From: CAZVFX01 sp964626565
Lineage (GTDB): Bacteria; Myxococcota_A; UBA9042; CAIXZC01
Reading direction: 5' to 3'
DNA length: 64,000 bases
Assembly (NCBI GenBank): GCA_964626565.1
Contig: CAZVFX010000001.1
Location: forward strand, 62,001 to 126,000
Both the position numbers and the translations under genes were made by a program. Positions 33,440 through 40,573 of this stretch are shown here, piece by piece; position 1 is the stretch's first letter; each line of letters opens with the position of its first letter. Under the pieces are notes generated by a model. It was given only the letters and a program-made list of their open reading frames with translations, did no database searches and was not told where the DNA came from.

Positions 33440-35365
33440 CTAGTGGAAGGTCACTTCCGTTTCACCGTAGGTGAACGTGCCTGGCTGGCCCGGGACGGGC
33501 AGGAACTCGGGGATGCCGTCCATGTCGACGTCGATCGGTTCGGTGGCGCCGGGGTCGCCGGGGCCGGGGTATTTGTCGTAGACGTTCTCCAGGCTGCCGG
33601 TCTGGTAGACCACGCCCTGGTACAGGCCGTCCTCATAGAGGTCGCCGGTGGCTCCCGGATATTCGCCGCCATTGATCCAGATTTGCTCCAGCACCGTGTC
33701 GGTGGCTTCGTCGGAGATGTGGCCCAGGTCCATGACCAACTGGTTGTAACCCAGCCAGTGGGTGTAGTCCGGGTTCTGGTGGAAAGCTCCCTTCCATGCC
33801 ATTACCGCATCGTATTTCATCGCGGTGAAATACAGTTTCTCCACTTCGGAGAGGTTCCTGGTCTTCATGTTGGCGCCGTACGTGTCGGTGGTGCCCGTCT
33901 CCGGATTGACCGGTGTGTCTTCCGTCGGGATGTCCTGGTTCCCGGTTACCGCCAGCGCTCTTACCATGTCCCACCCCTCGGACAGGATCGTCCTGGTGTT
34001 CTCATGCACGAGGTCGGCCACCAGCAGCCACTCGTCGGAGTAGTTCTTGCCGTGGCACTGTCCGCACACTTCGTCCCGCATGAACTCACGGCTCTCCTGG
34101 AGTTTCTCCGGAGAGTCAACCGGCTGGTACAAAGCGTAGTCCTGCTTGCCGTTGCCGCCTGCGTCCGCGACGCTCATGTCGTACAGGTTGTTGAAGATCA
34201 CGGCGCCGTCTTCCGCGGCGTCGTAAACGTGGCCGTCGTAACGATCCAGCCACAACTGATCGTAGAGGGCGTCGGTGTCCCGTGCGTTCATCTGCACTCT
34301 TCCGGTGTCCGGGTCGGTGACAAAGCCCTTTCGTTTGGCGCCTCCGCCCACCGGGCCGTATGCGATGCCGCGGCTCAAGTTGTGGTCGGTGTACTCGGTG
34401 CCGTCCTCGGCCACCTTCTTGCCCAGCATCTGCTCGTTGTGGGGCATGTGGCAGTCGACGCAGGTCGCGGTTGATTCGGTGTCCCCGAAGGTTGCGAACC
34501 GCACTCCGTGTCGGGAGGACTCATACATTTCTATTTGGGGATGGTCGGGTCCCATGTGGCAGGTGCCGCAAGTCATGGGCTCCCGGGCCTGATGAGGGGA
34601 GAAACGGTGCCGCCCGTGGCATGAATCGCAACGATTCTCCACTACGTGACACTGCCCGCACTTGGCCATGGAGGTGATATTCATCTGGGCGGGTGTGCCC
34701 ATGGAGCTGGTGTTCATCAACTCCTGCAACTGCTCTACGTCTTCCTCGGTGAAGTGGTAGCCGGAGCCGACTCCGAATTCCTTTGGGAAGTCGTCATATC
34801 GGCCGCACTCGAGCATGCGGATGAACCCCACCGAATGCCGGTTGGCGCGGTGGCCGTCGTACTGATTGGGGTGGCAGCCGCCGCAAGTCTCAGGCGCCGG
34901 CATCAGGCGATGCCCCTCGCCGGGACCGGCCGAATCTTCATTCTTCAAGTGGCAGTCGTCGCAGCCCACACCGACTTTGGCCATCTTGGACATGCTGAAG
35001 TCTTCGACCATCTTGGAGGCCAGGGTGTTGTGGCACGACAGGCACCCGGCGTTTTGCTCCTGGAACGCGGCCCACTCTTCTTCAGTCATGGGCTCTTCCG
35101 GGGCTGCGCCAACGCCCGGCTTTCCTTGCTCGCCCTGTTCTCCCGGCTGCCCCGGTTCTCCCGGTTTCCCCGGCTCCCCGGGTTCTCCCTGCTCACCAAC
35201 GTCGCCCTTCAGCCCCGGTTCCCCCGGTTCCCCCGGCATCCCTTGTTCCCCTGCGTCTCCCTGAAGGCCCTGTTCCCCCTGTTCTCCCTGCTCTCCGGTA
35301 CACGCCAACTGGAACGAGACACACAGCGCAATAGCGAAAAAGAGTCTGCCCACCTTCTTTCTCAT
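33440..35365 (-). CDS. Lipoprotein with collagen-like stalk and octahaem cytochrome c domain
   Basis: 641 residues from the ATG at 35365 (GGGAGGAAG upstream). A lipobox, VSFQLACTG, is followed directly by about 20 uninterrupted Gly-x-y triplets (for example GMPGEPGEPGLKGDVGEQ), a collagen-like stalk. The rest holds eight CxxCH haem sites: CLSCH, CDDCH, CGGCH, CGQCH, CDSCH, CGTCH, CVDCH and CGQCH. The number, spacing and the C-terminal FHQNPDYTHWLGYNQLVMDL resemble hydroxylamine-oxidoreductase-type octahaem proteins; the specific activity cannot be settled, and the crosslinking Tyr of true HAO is not certain. Lipidation plus stalk would hold an electron-transfer or redox domain away from the membrane. 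No quinol dehydrogenase or cytochrome partner is adjacent. Confidence 0.85.
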   Translation of the reverse strand: MRKKVGRLFFAIALCVSFQLACTGEQGEQGEQGLQGDAGEQGMPGEPGEPGLKGDVGEQGEPGEPGKPGEPGQPGEQGEQGKPGVGAAPEEPMTEEEWAAFQEQNAGCLSCHNTLASKMVEDFSMSKMAKVGVGCDDCHLKNEDSAGPGEGHRLMPAPETCGGCHPNQYDGHRANRHSVGFIRMLECGRYDDFPKEFGVGSGYHFTEEDVEQLQELMNTSSMGTPAQMNITSMAKCGQCHVVENRCDSCHGRHRFSPHQAREPMTCGTCHMGPDHPQIEMYESSRHGVRFATFGDTESTATCVDCHMPHNEQMLGKKVAEDGTEYTDHNLSRGIAYGPVGGGAKRKGFVTDPDTGRVQMNARDTDALYDQLWLDRYDGHVYDAAEDGAVIFNNLYDMSVADAGGNGKQDYALYQPVDSPEKLQESREFMRDEVCGQCHGKNYSDEWLLVADLVHENTRTILSEGWDMVRALAVTGNQDIPTEDTPVNPETGTTDTYGANMKTRNLSEVEKLYFTAMKYDAVMAWKGAFHQNPDYTHWLGYNQLVMDLGHISDEATDTVLEQIWINGGEYPGATGDLYEDGLYQGVVYQTGSLENVYDKYPGPGDPGATEPIDVDMDGIPEFLPVPGQPGTFTYGETEVTFH

Positions 35366-35411
35366 GATCTTCCTCCCGACAAAGTAACAACCAACTCTAG
35401 AGACCATTGGA

Positions 35412-35439
35412 TATTTAGGTATTTTTATCGGGTTGTCAA
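35412..35439 (-). promoter_or_regulatory. Candidate promoter of the octahaem lipoprotein gene
   Basis: On the reverse strand, a perfect TTGACA (35439-35434), a 16-base spacer and TAAATA (35417-35412). The -10 is weak, but the leader of about 40 bases carries a strong ribosome site. A GGGG-AAGTA-CCCC hairpin (35458-35470) lies just upstream, after the preceding gene. Confidence 0.4.
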
Positions 35440-35474
35440 GGGGAAATGGCATATTACGGGGAAGTACCCCAAAA

Positions 35475-36512
35475 TCAGAAGGAGGAGCTGAACAGAAAAG
35501 TTGCGTCGCCCTCGGCAGAAAGAGCGGGAATGAAGACGGTTGCGGCAGGAGAATCGTCCAGCAGTATCATTGCGGCTCCTGCGGCCAATGCGGCTCCGCC
35601 TGCAACAAAGAGGCCGATGGAGAGCCGGTTTTTCGGCTGCACTGTGTCGCGAAAGTAGTCATCCTTCCAGTCCGCGGCTGCGTCCAGTTGCCACCCTTCC
35701 TCGTCCACCTTGCGCTGGGCCTCGGCCACCGTGTCGTCCCAGTCGTTGGATGTGGTGTAGAGCAGCACGCCGCCCCCACCGGCGAGGGCCGCGCCGGCCC
35801 CCAGCGCGATCCATGGCCAGGGGCCGAATCGAGTTGAAGGTTGAGCCGGGTCTTCGGGGGCAACGGGTTTGGCGATCTCGACCGGTTTTTCCGGCTCCAG
35901 CGTTTCGAGGGCAACGGTCAATACCCGGGTCGCGCCCGCCTTTGCGGTGACCTTCTCGGTATGATCCTTAAAACCTTGGCGGATAATGCGTAGCTGGTGC
36001 TCTCCGGGAGGAAGAAAGAGTATGGCCGGGGTTTTGTACGAGCGGTTGCCGCTTTTGTCGTCGAGGTAGACTCTGGCATCGCCGGGTTCGCTCGTCAGGG
36101 TGATTCTGGAGTGCGTCTTCGCCAGTTTGCCGGACAGTTTGTGGAGTGCGCTGGCCGCCTTGGCAGCCCTTTTCGGATAGCTGTTTCCCCTGCGAGTGTT
36201 GAAGTAGGAGAGGAAGTAGAAGGCCTCGGCATCTTCACCCAGCTTGAAATAGGCGATCCCCAGATTGATGGCGAGTTTTACCTCCACCTCACCTGACGCG
36301 TGGGAGAAGGCCTGCCGCCAGACTTCCGCCGCCTTTTTGCGTTTTCCCTCCTTGAAGAGGGCTCGGCCTTGTTCGAGGGCAGCCGCAACATCGGGTTTAT
36401 CGTCGGCCTGAGCCGGAGAAGAGACACTGCACAATACGACGACCGCGAGGGCTGTGGCCAGAGTTTGGACAATGGATGATGCGTTATGGGTATGCCTGTC
36501 CTTTGACTTCAT
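35475..36512 (-). CDS. Exported TPR/PEGA-domain membrane protein (paralogue of 19493-20479)
   Basis: 345 residues. The signal peptide is TLATALAVVVLCSVSSPAQA. TPR-like helices follow (AALEQGRALFKEGKRKKAAE; LAINLGIAYFKLGEDAEAFY), then a PEGA domain (LPPGEHQLRIIRQGFKDHTE), a hydrophobic helix (WIALGAGAALAGGGGVLLYT), a charged segment containing WDDTVAEAQRKVDEEGWQLD, and a last helix (IGLFVAGGAALAAGAAMILL). The order of parts and even the short inter-helix segment match the protein at 19493-20479. It starts eight bases after the stop of a zinc-ribbon kinase, repeating the kinase/PEGA gene order seen there. It is probably the envelope partner of that kinase. Confidence 0.82.
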   Translation of the reverse strand: MKSKDRHTHNASSIVQTLATALAVVVLCSVSSPAQADDKPDVAAALEQGRALFKEGKRKKAAEVWRQAFSHASGEVEVKLAINLGIAYFKLGEDAEAFYFLSYFNTRRGNSYPKRAAKAASALHKLSGKLAKTHSRITLTSEPGDARVYLDDKSGNRSYKTPAILFLPPGEHQLRIIRQGFKDHTEKVTAKAGATRVLTVALETLEPEKPVEIAKPVAPEDPAQPSTRFGPWPWIALGAGAALAGGGGVLLYTTSNDWDDTVAEAQRKVDEEGWQLDAAADWKDDYFRDTVQPKNRLSIGLFVAGGAALAAGAAMILLDDSPAATVFIPALSAEGDATFLFSSSF

Positions 36513-36520
36513 GGCCTTCG

Positions 36521-38473
36521 CTACAGGATGTCATCTTCGCCGAACGGGTCCTTCTTTTTCTGGCATTTCCTGATGAGTGCGTCAACGGCTTTCTTGTCTG
36601 CGCCCAGGCGTCGCGCCTTATTAAACAGGCGGAGGGCTTTGTCCCAATCCTCGGCAGCCATGGCCTCTTTGCCCCGGGCTACCCACTTTCGCGCTCGCTC
36701 CCGGCGCGCTTTTCGTTCCTGCTCAGCTTCTTGGGCAGCCTGCTCTTCGGTGTCGACTTGGGTGGGCGGCACCGTGGGCGGAGGCTCCGTCGTTGGTTCC
36801 GGCAGGGAGGCCGGCTTCAATTCCGGCGTCAGTTCCGGTGTCAGCTCCCGCCTGATTTCCTGCCTGATCTCCGGCTTGATTTCCTGCTTGATCTCCGGCG
36901 CTGCTGGTGAGGCGGTGATGTCTGCCGGGTCGGGTGCGGCTCTCAAGTCCGGTTTGGGCGGCGACGGAAACTCGGCGACGGTGGTTTTGACCTCATGGGC
37001 CGGTGAAGTGCCGGCGTCCGCGGGTTGCGGCGCAGGCAGTCTGAGAACATCGGCAGCAGTTGCCACATCGAGGGCTGCTGCAGGCGTCGGTGAAACCTCG
37101 ACCGGGTGCTCCGCTTCCTTTGCCCTGTCGGGCGCCTGTGCGCTACCTCTTCCAAGATCTTCCGTCTGTTCTCCCACTGTTTTTGCAGAGTCTGTTCCCA
37201 GCGGCCCCCAGAGTACGAGGGCTCCGAGCAGCGCGAGGGCAGCCAGTCCCGCCAGTCCGTAGAGCGCGGCTTTTCGTTTTCCGCTTTGCAGTGGTGGTTC
37301 GGTCCAGCGGGTGGGGGCGGCTTGTTGTGGAGCTTTTCGGCGCTGGGGTTCTGTGGGCGCTTCGGTTTCCGGGGTCTGCACCGTTTGTGGGGATTGCTCA
37401 GGTTCGGGCGGTTCCTCAGTTTTTGGCGGGGCGGCGGGCGTGAGCATGTCGGGAGTATAGAGCGCGGTTTCGCCGGTGCCGCTCTTCCCATCCTCGATGG
37501 CCGCCAACTCTTTTCGCACTTCCGCCGCGTCTGAAGGCCGTTCAGCCTGGTCTTTGGCCAGCAACCGCACCAGCAACTCCTCCAGCGCCTCGGGGATGTC
37601 GGCCGCGGCGGCCGCATTTCGCACCGGCTCCGGTATGTCGTTGACGTGCTTCATGAGTACCAGCACCGGGGTGTCCGCCTTGAAGGGAGGTTTCCCGGCC
37701 ACCATTTCGTACAGCAGGATTCCCAGGGAGTAGAGGTCGGCGGCCGGGCCCAACGGTCTGCCGGTAGCCTGCTCCGGGCTCATGTATTCCGGCGTGCCGC
37801 ATACCATGCCGGTGACGGTCAGGGTGGTGTCGTCATCATCCTTGGTCAGAAGCTTGGCGATGCCGAAGTCCAGGACCTTGGCCAGCTCTTCGCTGTCCTC
37901 CTCCACCAACATGATGTTATCGGGCTTGAGGTCCCGGTGGACGATCCCCTTGCCGTGGGCTTCCTCGAGGGAGCGGCACACGTCCATAGCGATACGGATG
38001 GCTCGCTGGAATGGAATGGGGCCGGAGCCTTTCAAGAGTGAAGCCAGGGACTGACCTTCCAGCAACTCCATGGTGTAGAAGAGCAGGTTTTCCCGGGACA
38101 GGCCGAAGTCGTATAGCAGCACGCTGTTGCGGCAGCGAAGCTGGGACGCGGCGCGGGCCTCCACGAAGAACCGCTTGGCCGCATTGAGATTCCGGGCGAA
38201 GTCGGACCTTAGAACCTTGAGGGCTACTTCCCTATTGATCAGCTTCTGTTTCACCCGGTAGACGGTGCCCATGCCGCCCCTTCCGAGCTGCTCGAGCACT
38301 CGGTACTTACCGTCAACTTCAGACCCGACCAGAGATTCCTCAGAGGGAAGGGTGATCAGCTCTTCGTTGTGGCTCGGACAGTGCGATACGGAGGGTGAGA
38401 AACTCTCGAAGCACTCCGGACAGTATTTGCGGTCATTCACTTCCGTCAGGTCCTTCTTCTGTCGACACGTCAT
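36521..38473 (-). CDS. Ser/Thr protein kinase with zinc ribbon (paralogue of 17727-19496)
   Basis: About 650 residues. A zinc-ribbon-like CPECFESFSPSVSHCPSH near the N-terminus is followed by a complete kinase domain: GRGGMGTVYRVKQ, VALKVLRSDF, GIVHRDLKPDNIMLV, VLDFGIAKLL and GTPEYMSPEQA. A Pro/Glu/Thr-rich stretch leads to a transmembrane helix (LYGLAGLAALALLGALVLWG, about 410-430), so the C-terminal 220 residues are extracytoplasmic. These include Pro/Thr/Ala repeats and IKQEIKPEIRQEIRRELTPE tandem units, ending in a TPR-like KEAMAAEDWDKALRLFNKAR. The start is uncertain: the ATG at 38473 lacks a ribosome site, and a GTG at 38440 (VNDRKYCPEC) preceded by AGAAGAAGGA is an alternative. It is coupled to the TPR/PEGA gene downstream. 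Confidence 0.88.
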   Translation of the reverse strand: MTCRQKKDLTEVNDRKYCPECFESFSPSVSHCPSHNEELITLPSEESLVGSEVDGKYRVLEQLGRGGMGTVYRVKQKLINREVALKVLRSDFARNLNAAKRFFVEARAASQLRCRNSVLLYDFGLSRENLLFYTMELLEGQSLASLLKGSGPIPFQRAIRIAMDVCRSLEEAHGKGIVHRDLKPDNIMLVEEDSEELAKVLDFGIAKLLTKDDDDTTLTVTGMVCGTPEYMSPEQATGRPLGPAADLYSLGILLYEMVAGKPPFKADTPVLVLMKHVNDIPEPVRNAAAAADIPEALEELLVRLLAKDQAERPSDAAEVRKELAAIEDGKSGTGETALYTPDMLTPAAPPKTEEPPEPEQSPQTVQTPETEAPTEPQRRKAPQQAAPTRWTEPPLQSGKRKAALYGLAGLAALALLGALVLWGPLGTDSAKTVGEQTEDLGRGSAQAPDRAKEAEHPVEVSPTPAAALDVATAADVLRLPAPQPADAGTSPAHEVKTTVAEFPSPPKPDLRAAPDPADITASPAAPEIKQEIKPEIRQEIRRELTPELTPELKPASLPEPTTEPPPTVPPTQVDTEEQAAQEAEQERKARRERARKWVARGKEAMAAEDWDKALRLFNKARRLGADKKAVDALIRKCQKKKDPFGEDDIL

Positions 38474-38503
38474 GTTAGCACGGACCAGCGTATTTTGAAA
38501 CAG

Positions 38504-38531
38504 CCCCCTGAGGGCGAGCGAGGGGGCCTGC
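38504..38531. repeat. Dispersed palindromic repeat, copy 3 (intergenic)
   Basis: CCCCCT, GAGGGCGAGCG, AGGGGG and CCTGC, between the divergent kinase and lamin-tail genes. With the G at 38503 the arms GCCCCCT and AGGGGGC pair perfectly. The core is identical to copy 2 in the other kinase gene (19212-19240). Confidence 0.65.
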
Positions 38532-38546
38532 ACCGGTCCGGCACTG

Positions 38547-38576
38547 TTGTCACCCCACGCGATATTCTGCTAAACT
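38547..38576 (+). promoter_or_regulatory. Candidate promoter of the lamin-tail lipoprotein gene
   Basis: TTGTCA (38547-38552), an 18-base spacer and TAAACT (38571-38576). The ATG at 38605 follows about 22 bases after the expected start, with a TGAGGAGCG ribosome site. Confidence 0.5.
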
Positions 38577-38604
38577 GGCGTCTGTCAGCGTTTGAGGAGC
38601 GTTT

Positions 38605-40545
38605 ATGGGCCGGTTGTTCTTATGTCTTTTGCTATGTGCGTCGTTTGCCACGGCTTGCATCAAGAACCCCGCGTTGACTCCAAAGGGCGATGCGAAGGCG
38701 GTGGAGGATGTGGCGCAGAAGGACGGCCCCGGCCCCGTCGACGGAACGGTTGAACTGACTGCAGATGCCACCCTCGCCGATGTCCGGGAAGTCGGGGAAA
38801 CGTTGGCGGATGTGAGCCCTGACAAGCCGGGCAGTCCCGACGTGCCCCCGGATGATGTTGCCGACACAGCCGAGATTGCTGACGACCTTCCTCTTGCTCC
38901 CGATCTTACTGACCTTGCAATCGAAGAGTTCGAATTGTTGCCTGAGACAATCGATCCGAACCCGGAATTGCCGGACCTGCCGTCAGAAATAGAAGAGGTT
39001 GTGTCCGAAGATATTGAACCGGTCGATCTGGTTGAGGAGTTGCCGCCTTTGCCGACGTGCGGCGACGGAGATTGCAACGGTGCGGAGGACTGCTTTCAGT
39101 GCCCGGAGGATTGCTTCCAATGTTGCGGCAACGGCGATTGCGAGCAAGGGATAGGCGAGATGTGTGAGACTTGCCCTGAGGATTGCGGCCCGTGCTGTAT
39201 TCCCGAGTGCACGGGGAAGTTCTGCGGTTCGGACCTTTGCGGGGGAAGCTGCGGGGAATGCCCGGTCGGGCACGCGTGTGCCGGGGGCGCCTGCGAGGAG
39301 TACCAGGAAAAGCTGGGGGACATAGTTATCACCGAAATGATGCCCAATCCGCCTGCATCGGTAGGTGCCCTCGGAGAGTACATTGAATTGTACAACGCCG
39401 GCGACGCCGACCTCAATCTCAACGGGATGCTAATCTACACGCCGGGGCCCGGTGACAGCATCTTCCTGCTGCAATCGGCTGAACCGCCGATTTTGCCGGC
39501 CAAAGGCCACTTGGTTTTCGGCCGCAGTTTGAACCCGGATGAGAACGGAGGAGTGCCAGTCGACTTCATCTTCAGTAAGGCCAATTTTGCGGTTGATGGA
39601 GAGCTCACCGCGACCTGGGACGACGCAATCGACACAGTCAACTTCGCGGCATACTCGTCTCAACCCGGAGTAGCCATGAACCTGGACGCGGGCTCAATAG
39701 ATACTGTCAGCAACGACAACATGAGCGCGTGGTGCAACGCCACGGTGGAGTTTGCGCCGGGGATGAAGGGCTCTCCGGGCCAGCCCAACGAAGAGTGTGC
39801 GCCGGTGTGCTCCGACGGCTCGTGCAACGGTGCCGAGACGTGTGAGACCTGCCCTGCGGACTGCGCCTGCGGGCTCGAAGCTTTCTGCTACCAGGGCGAT
39901 TGCTGTGTTCCCAACTGTGGCCCCGGGGTGTGTGGAGACGATGGCTGCGGCAGTGATTGTGGTGGGTGCGCGCTGGGGTTTGCCTGCGTGCAGGGGGTGT
40001 GCACCTGGTATACCCCCCAGGACGGGGATGTTTTCATCACCGAGGTGATGTACTCCCCCGATTCCGACCTGGGCGGACCGGCCGAGTGGTTCGAAATCCA
40101 CAACGGTAGTGGTGTGGATCTGGACCTGCAGGGTTGGTACTTCATGAACACCATCGGGGGTGTCCACTACATTGCGGGCCCCCTTCCATTTCCTGCCGGC
40201 GGGCACGTGGTGTTGGGGGCTAATGCCGACCAGGCGTTCAACGGCGGGGTACCGGTTGACGACGCCTACGGCGGATTCCTGGCGTCGACGTTCAAGCTGT
40301 CAGCGTCCGAGTTCATCTTCATGTATGCACCGCCCCCGGCCGACGGCCAACCGCCCCTGGCCTGTGAACTGAATGTTGAGGCCTTAAGGGAGGAATTCGG
40401 CTTCCCCAACGGGGCGAGTGTGATGCTCAAACCGGCCAAATACGGGTTGTCTACCGCGAATGTCGCAAACTGGTGTGTCGCGGCCGATCAGTTCTCCGAA
40501 GAGGTGATGGGAACGCCGGGGCAGTTGAACACCACTTGCCAGTAG
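38605..40545 (+). CDS. Lipoprotein with two lamin-tail domains and Cys-rich knots
   Basis: 646 residues. The signal LFLCLLLCASFATACIKN ends in a lipobox. An acidic Val/Asp/Pro-rich linker (about 25-150) is followed by CGDGDCNGAEDCFQCPEDC-type knots and a CGSDLCGGSCGEC knot. The first LTD domain (about 235-390) opens DIVITEMMPNPPASVG and EYIELYNAGDADLNLNG. A second knot group (CSDGSCNGAETCETCPADC) leads to the second LTD domain (about 470-640), opening DVFITEVMYSPDSDLGG and WFEIHNGSGVDLDLQG. The second LTD is clearly closer to the LTD of the 26104-27819 protein, including the final ANWCVAADQF / GTPGQLN segment, so these proteins share modules. It is probably displayed on the surface and may bind other macromolecules. 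It is followed 28 bases later by an exported peptidase gene. Confidence 0.85.
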   Translation: MGRLFLCLLLCASFATACIKNPALTPKGDAKAVEDVAQKDGPGPVDGTVELTADATLADVREVGETLADVSPDKPGSPDVPPDDVADTAEIADDLPLAPDLTDLAIEEFELLPETIDPNPELPDLPSEIEEVVSEDIEPVDLVEELPPLPTCGDGDCNGAEDCFQCPEDCFQCCGNGDCEQGIGEMCETCPEDCGPCCIPECTGKFCGSDLCGGSCGECPVGHACAGGACEEYQEKLGDIVITEMMPNPPASVGALGEYIELYNAGDADLNLNGMLIYTPGPGDSIFLLQSAEPPILPAKGHLVFGRSLNPDENGGVPVDFIFSKANFAVDGELTATWDDAIDTVNFAAYSSQPGVAMNLDAGSIDTVSNDNMSAWCNATVEFAPGMKGSPGQPNEECAPVCSDGSCNGAETCETCPADCACGLEAFCYQGDCCVPNCGPGVCGDDGCGSDCGGCALGFACVQGVCTWYTPQDGDVFITEVMYSPDSDLGGPAEWFEIHNGSGVDLDLQGWYFMNTIGGVHYIAGPLPFPAGGHVVLGANADQAFNGGVPVDDAYGGFLASTFKLSASEFIFMYAPPPADGQPPLACELNVEALREEFGFPNGASVMLKPAKYGLSTANVANWCVAADQFSEEVMGTPGQLNTTCQ

Positions 40546-40573
40546 GTTCGCAAACAGCAACGAGGAGGAAGCT

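Noticed and set aside
33443..34474. Long forward frame of 343 codons opposite the octahaem cytochrome
   Set aside because: It is the antisense of a coding strand rich in haem motifs; composition (many Val, Gly, His) reflects the complement, and no domain or start signal is present.
35458..35470. GGGG-AAGTA-CCCC hairpin as a terminator after the TPR/PEGA gene
   Set aside because: The stem is only four pairs and no T-run follows on the reverse strand.
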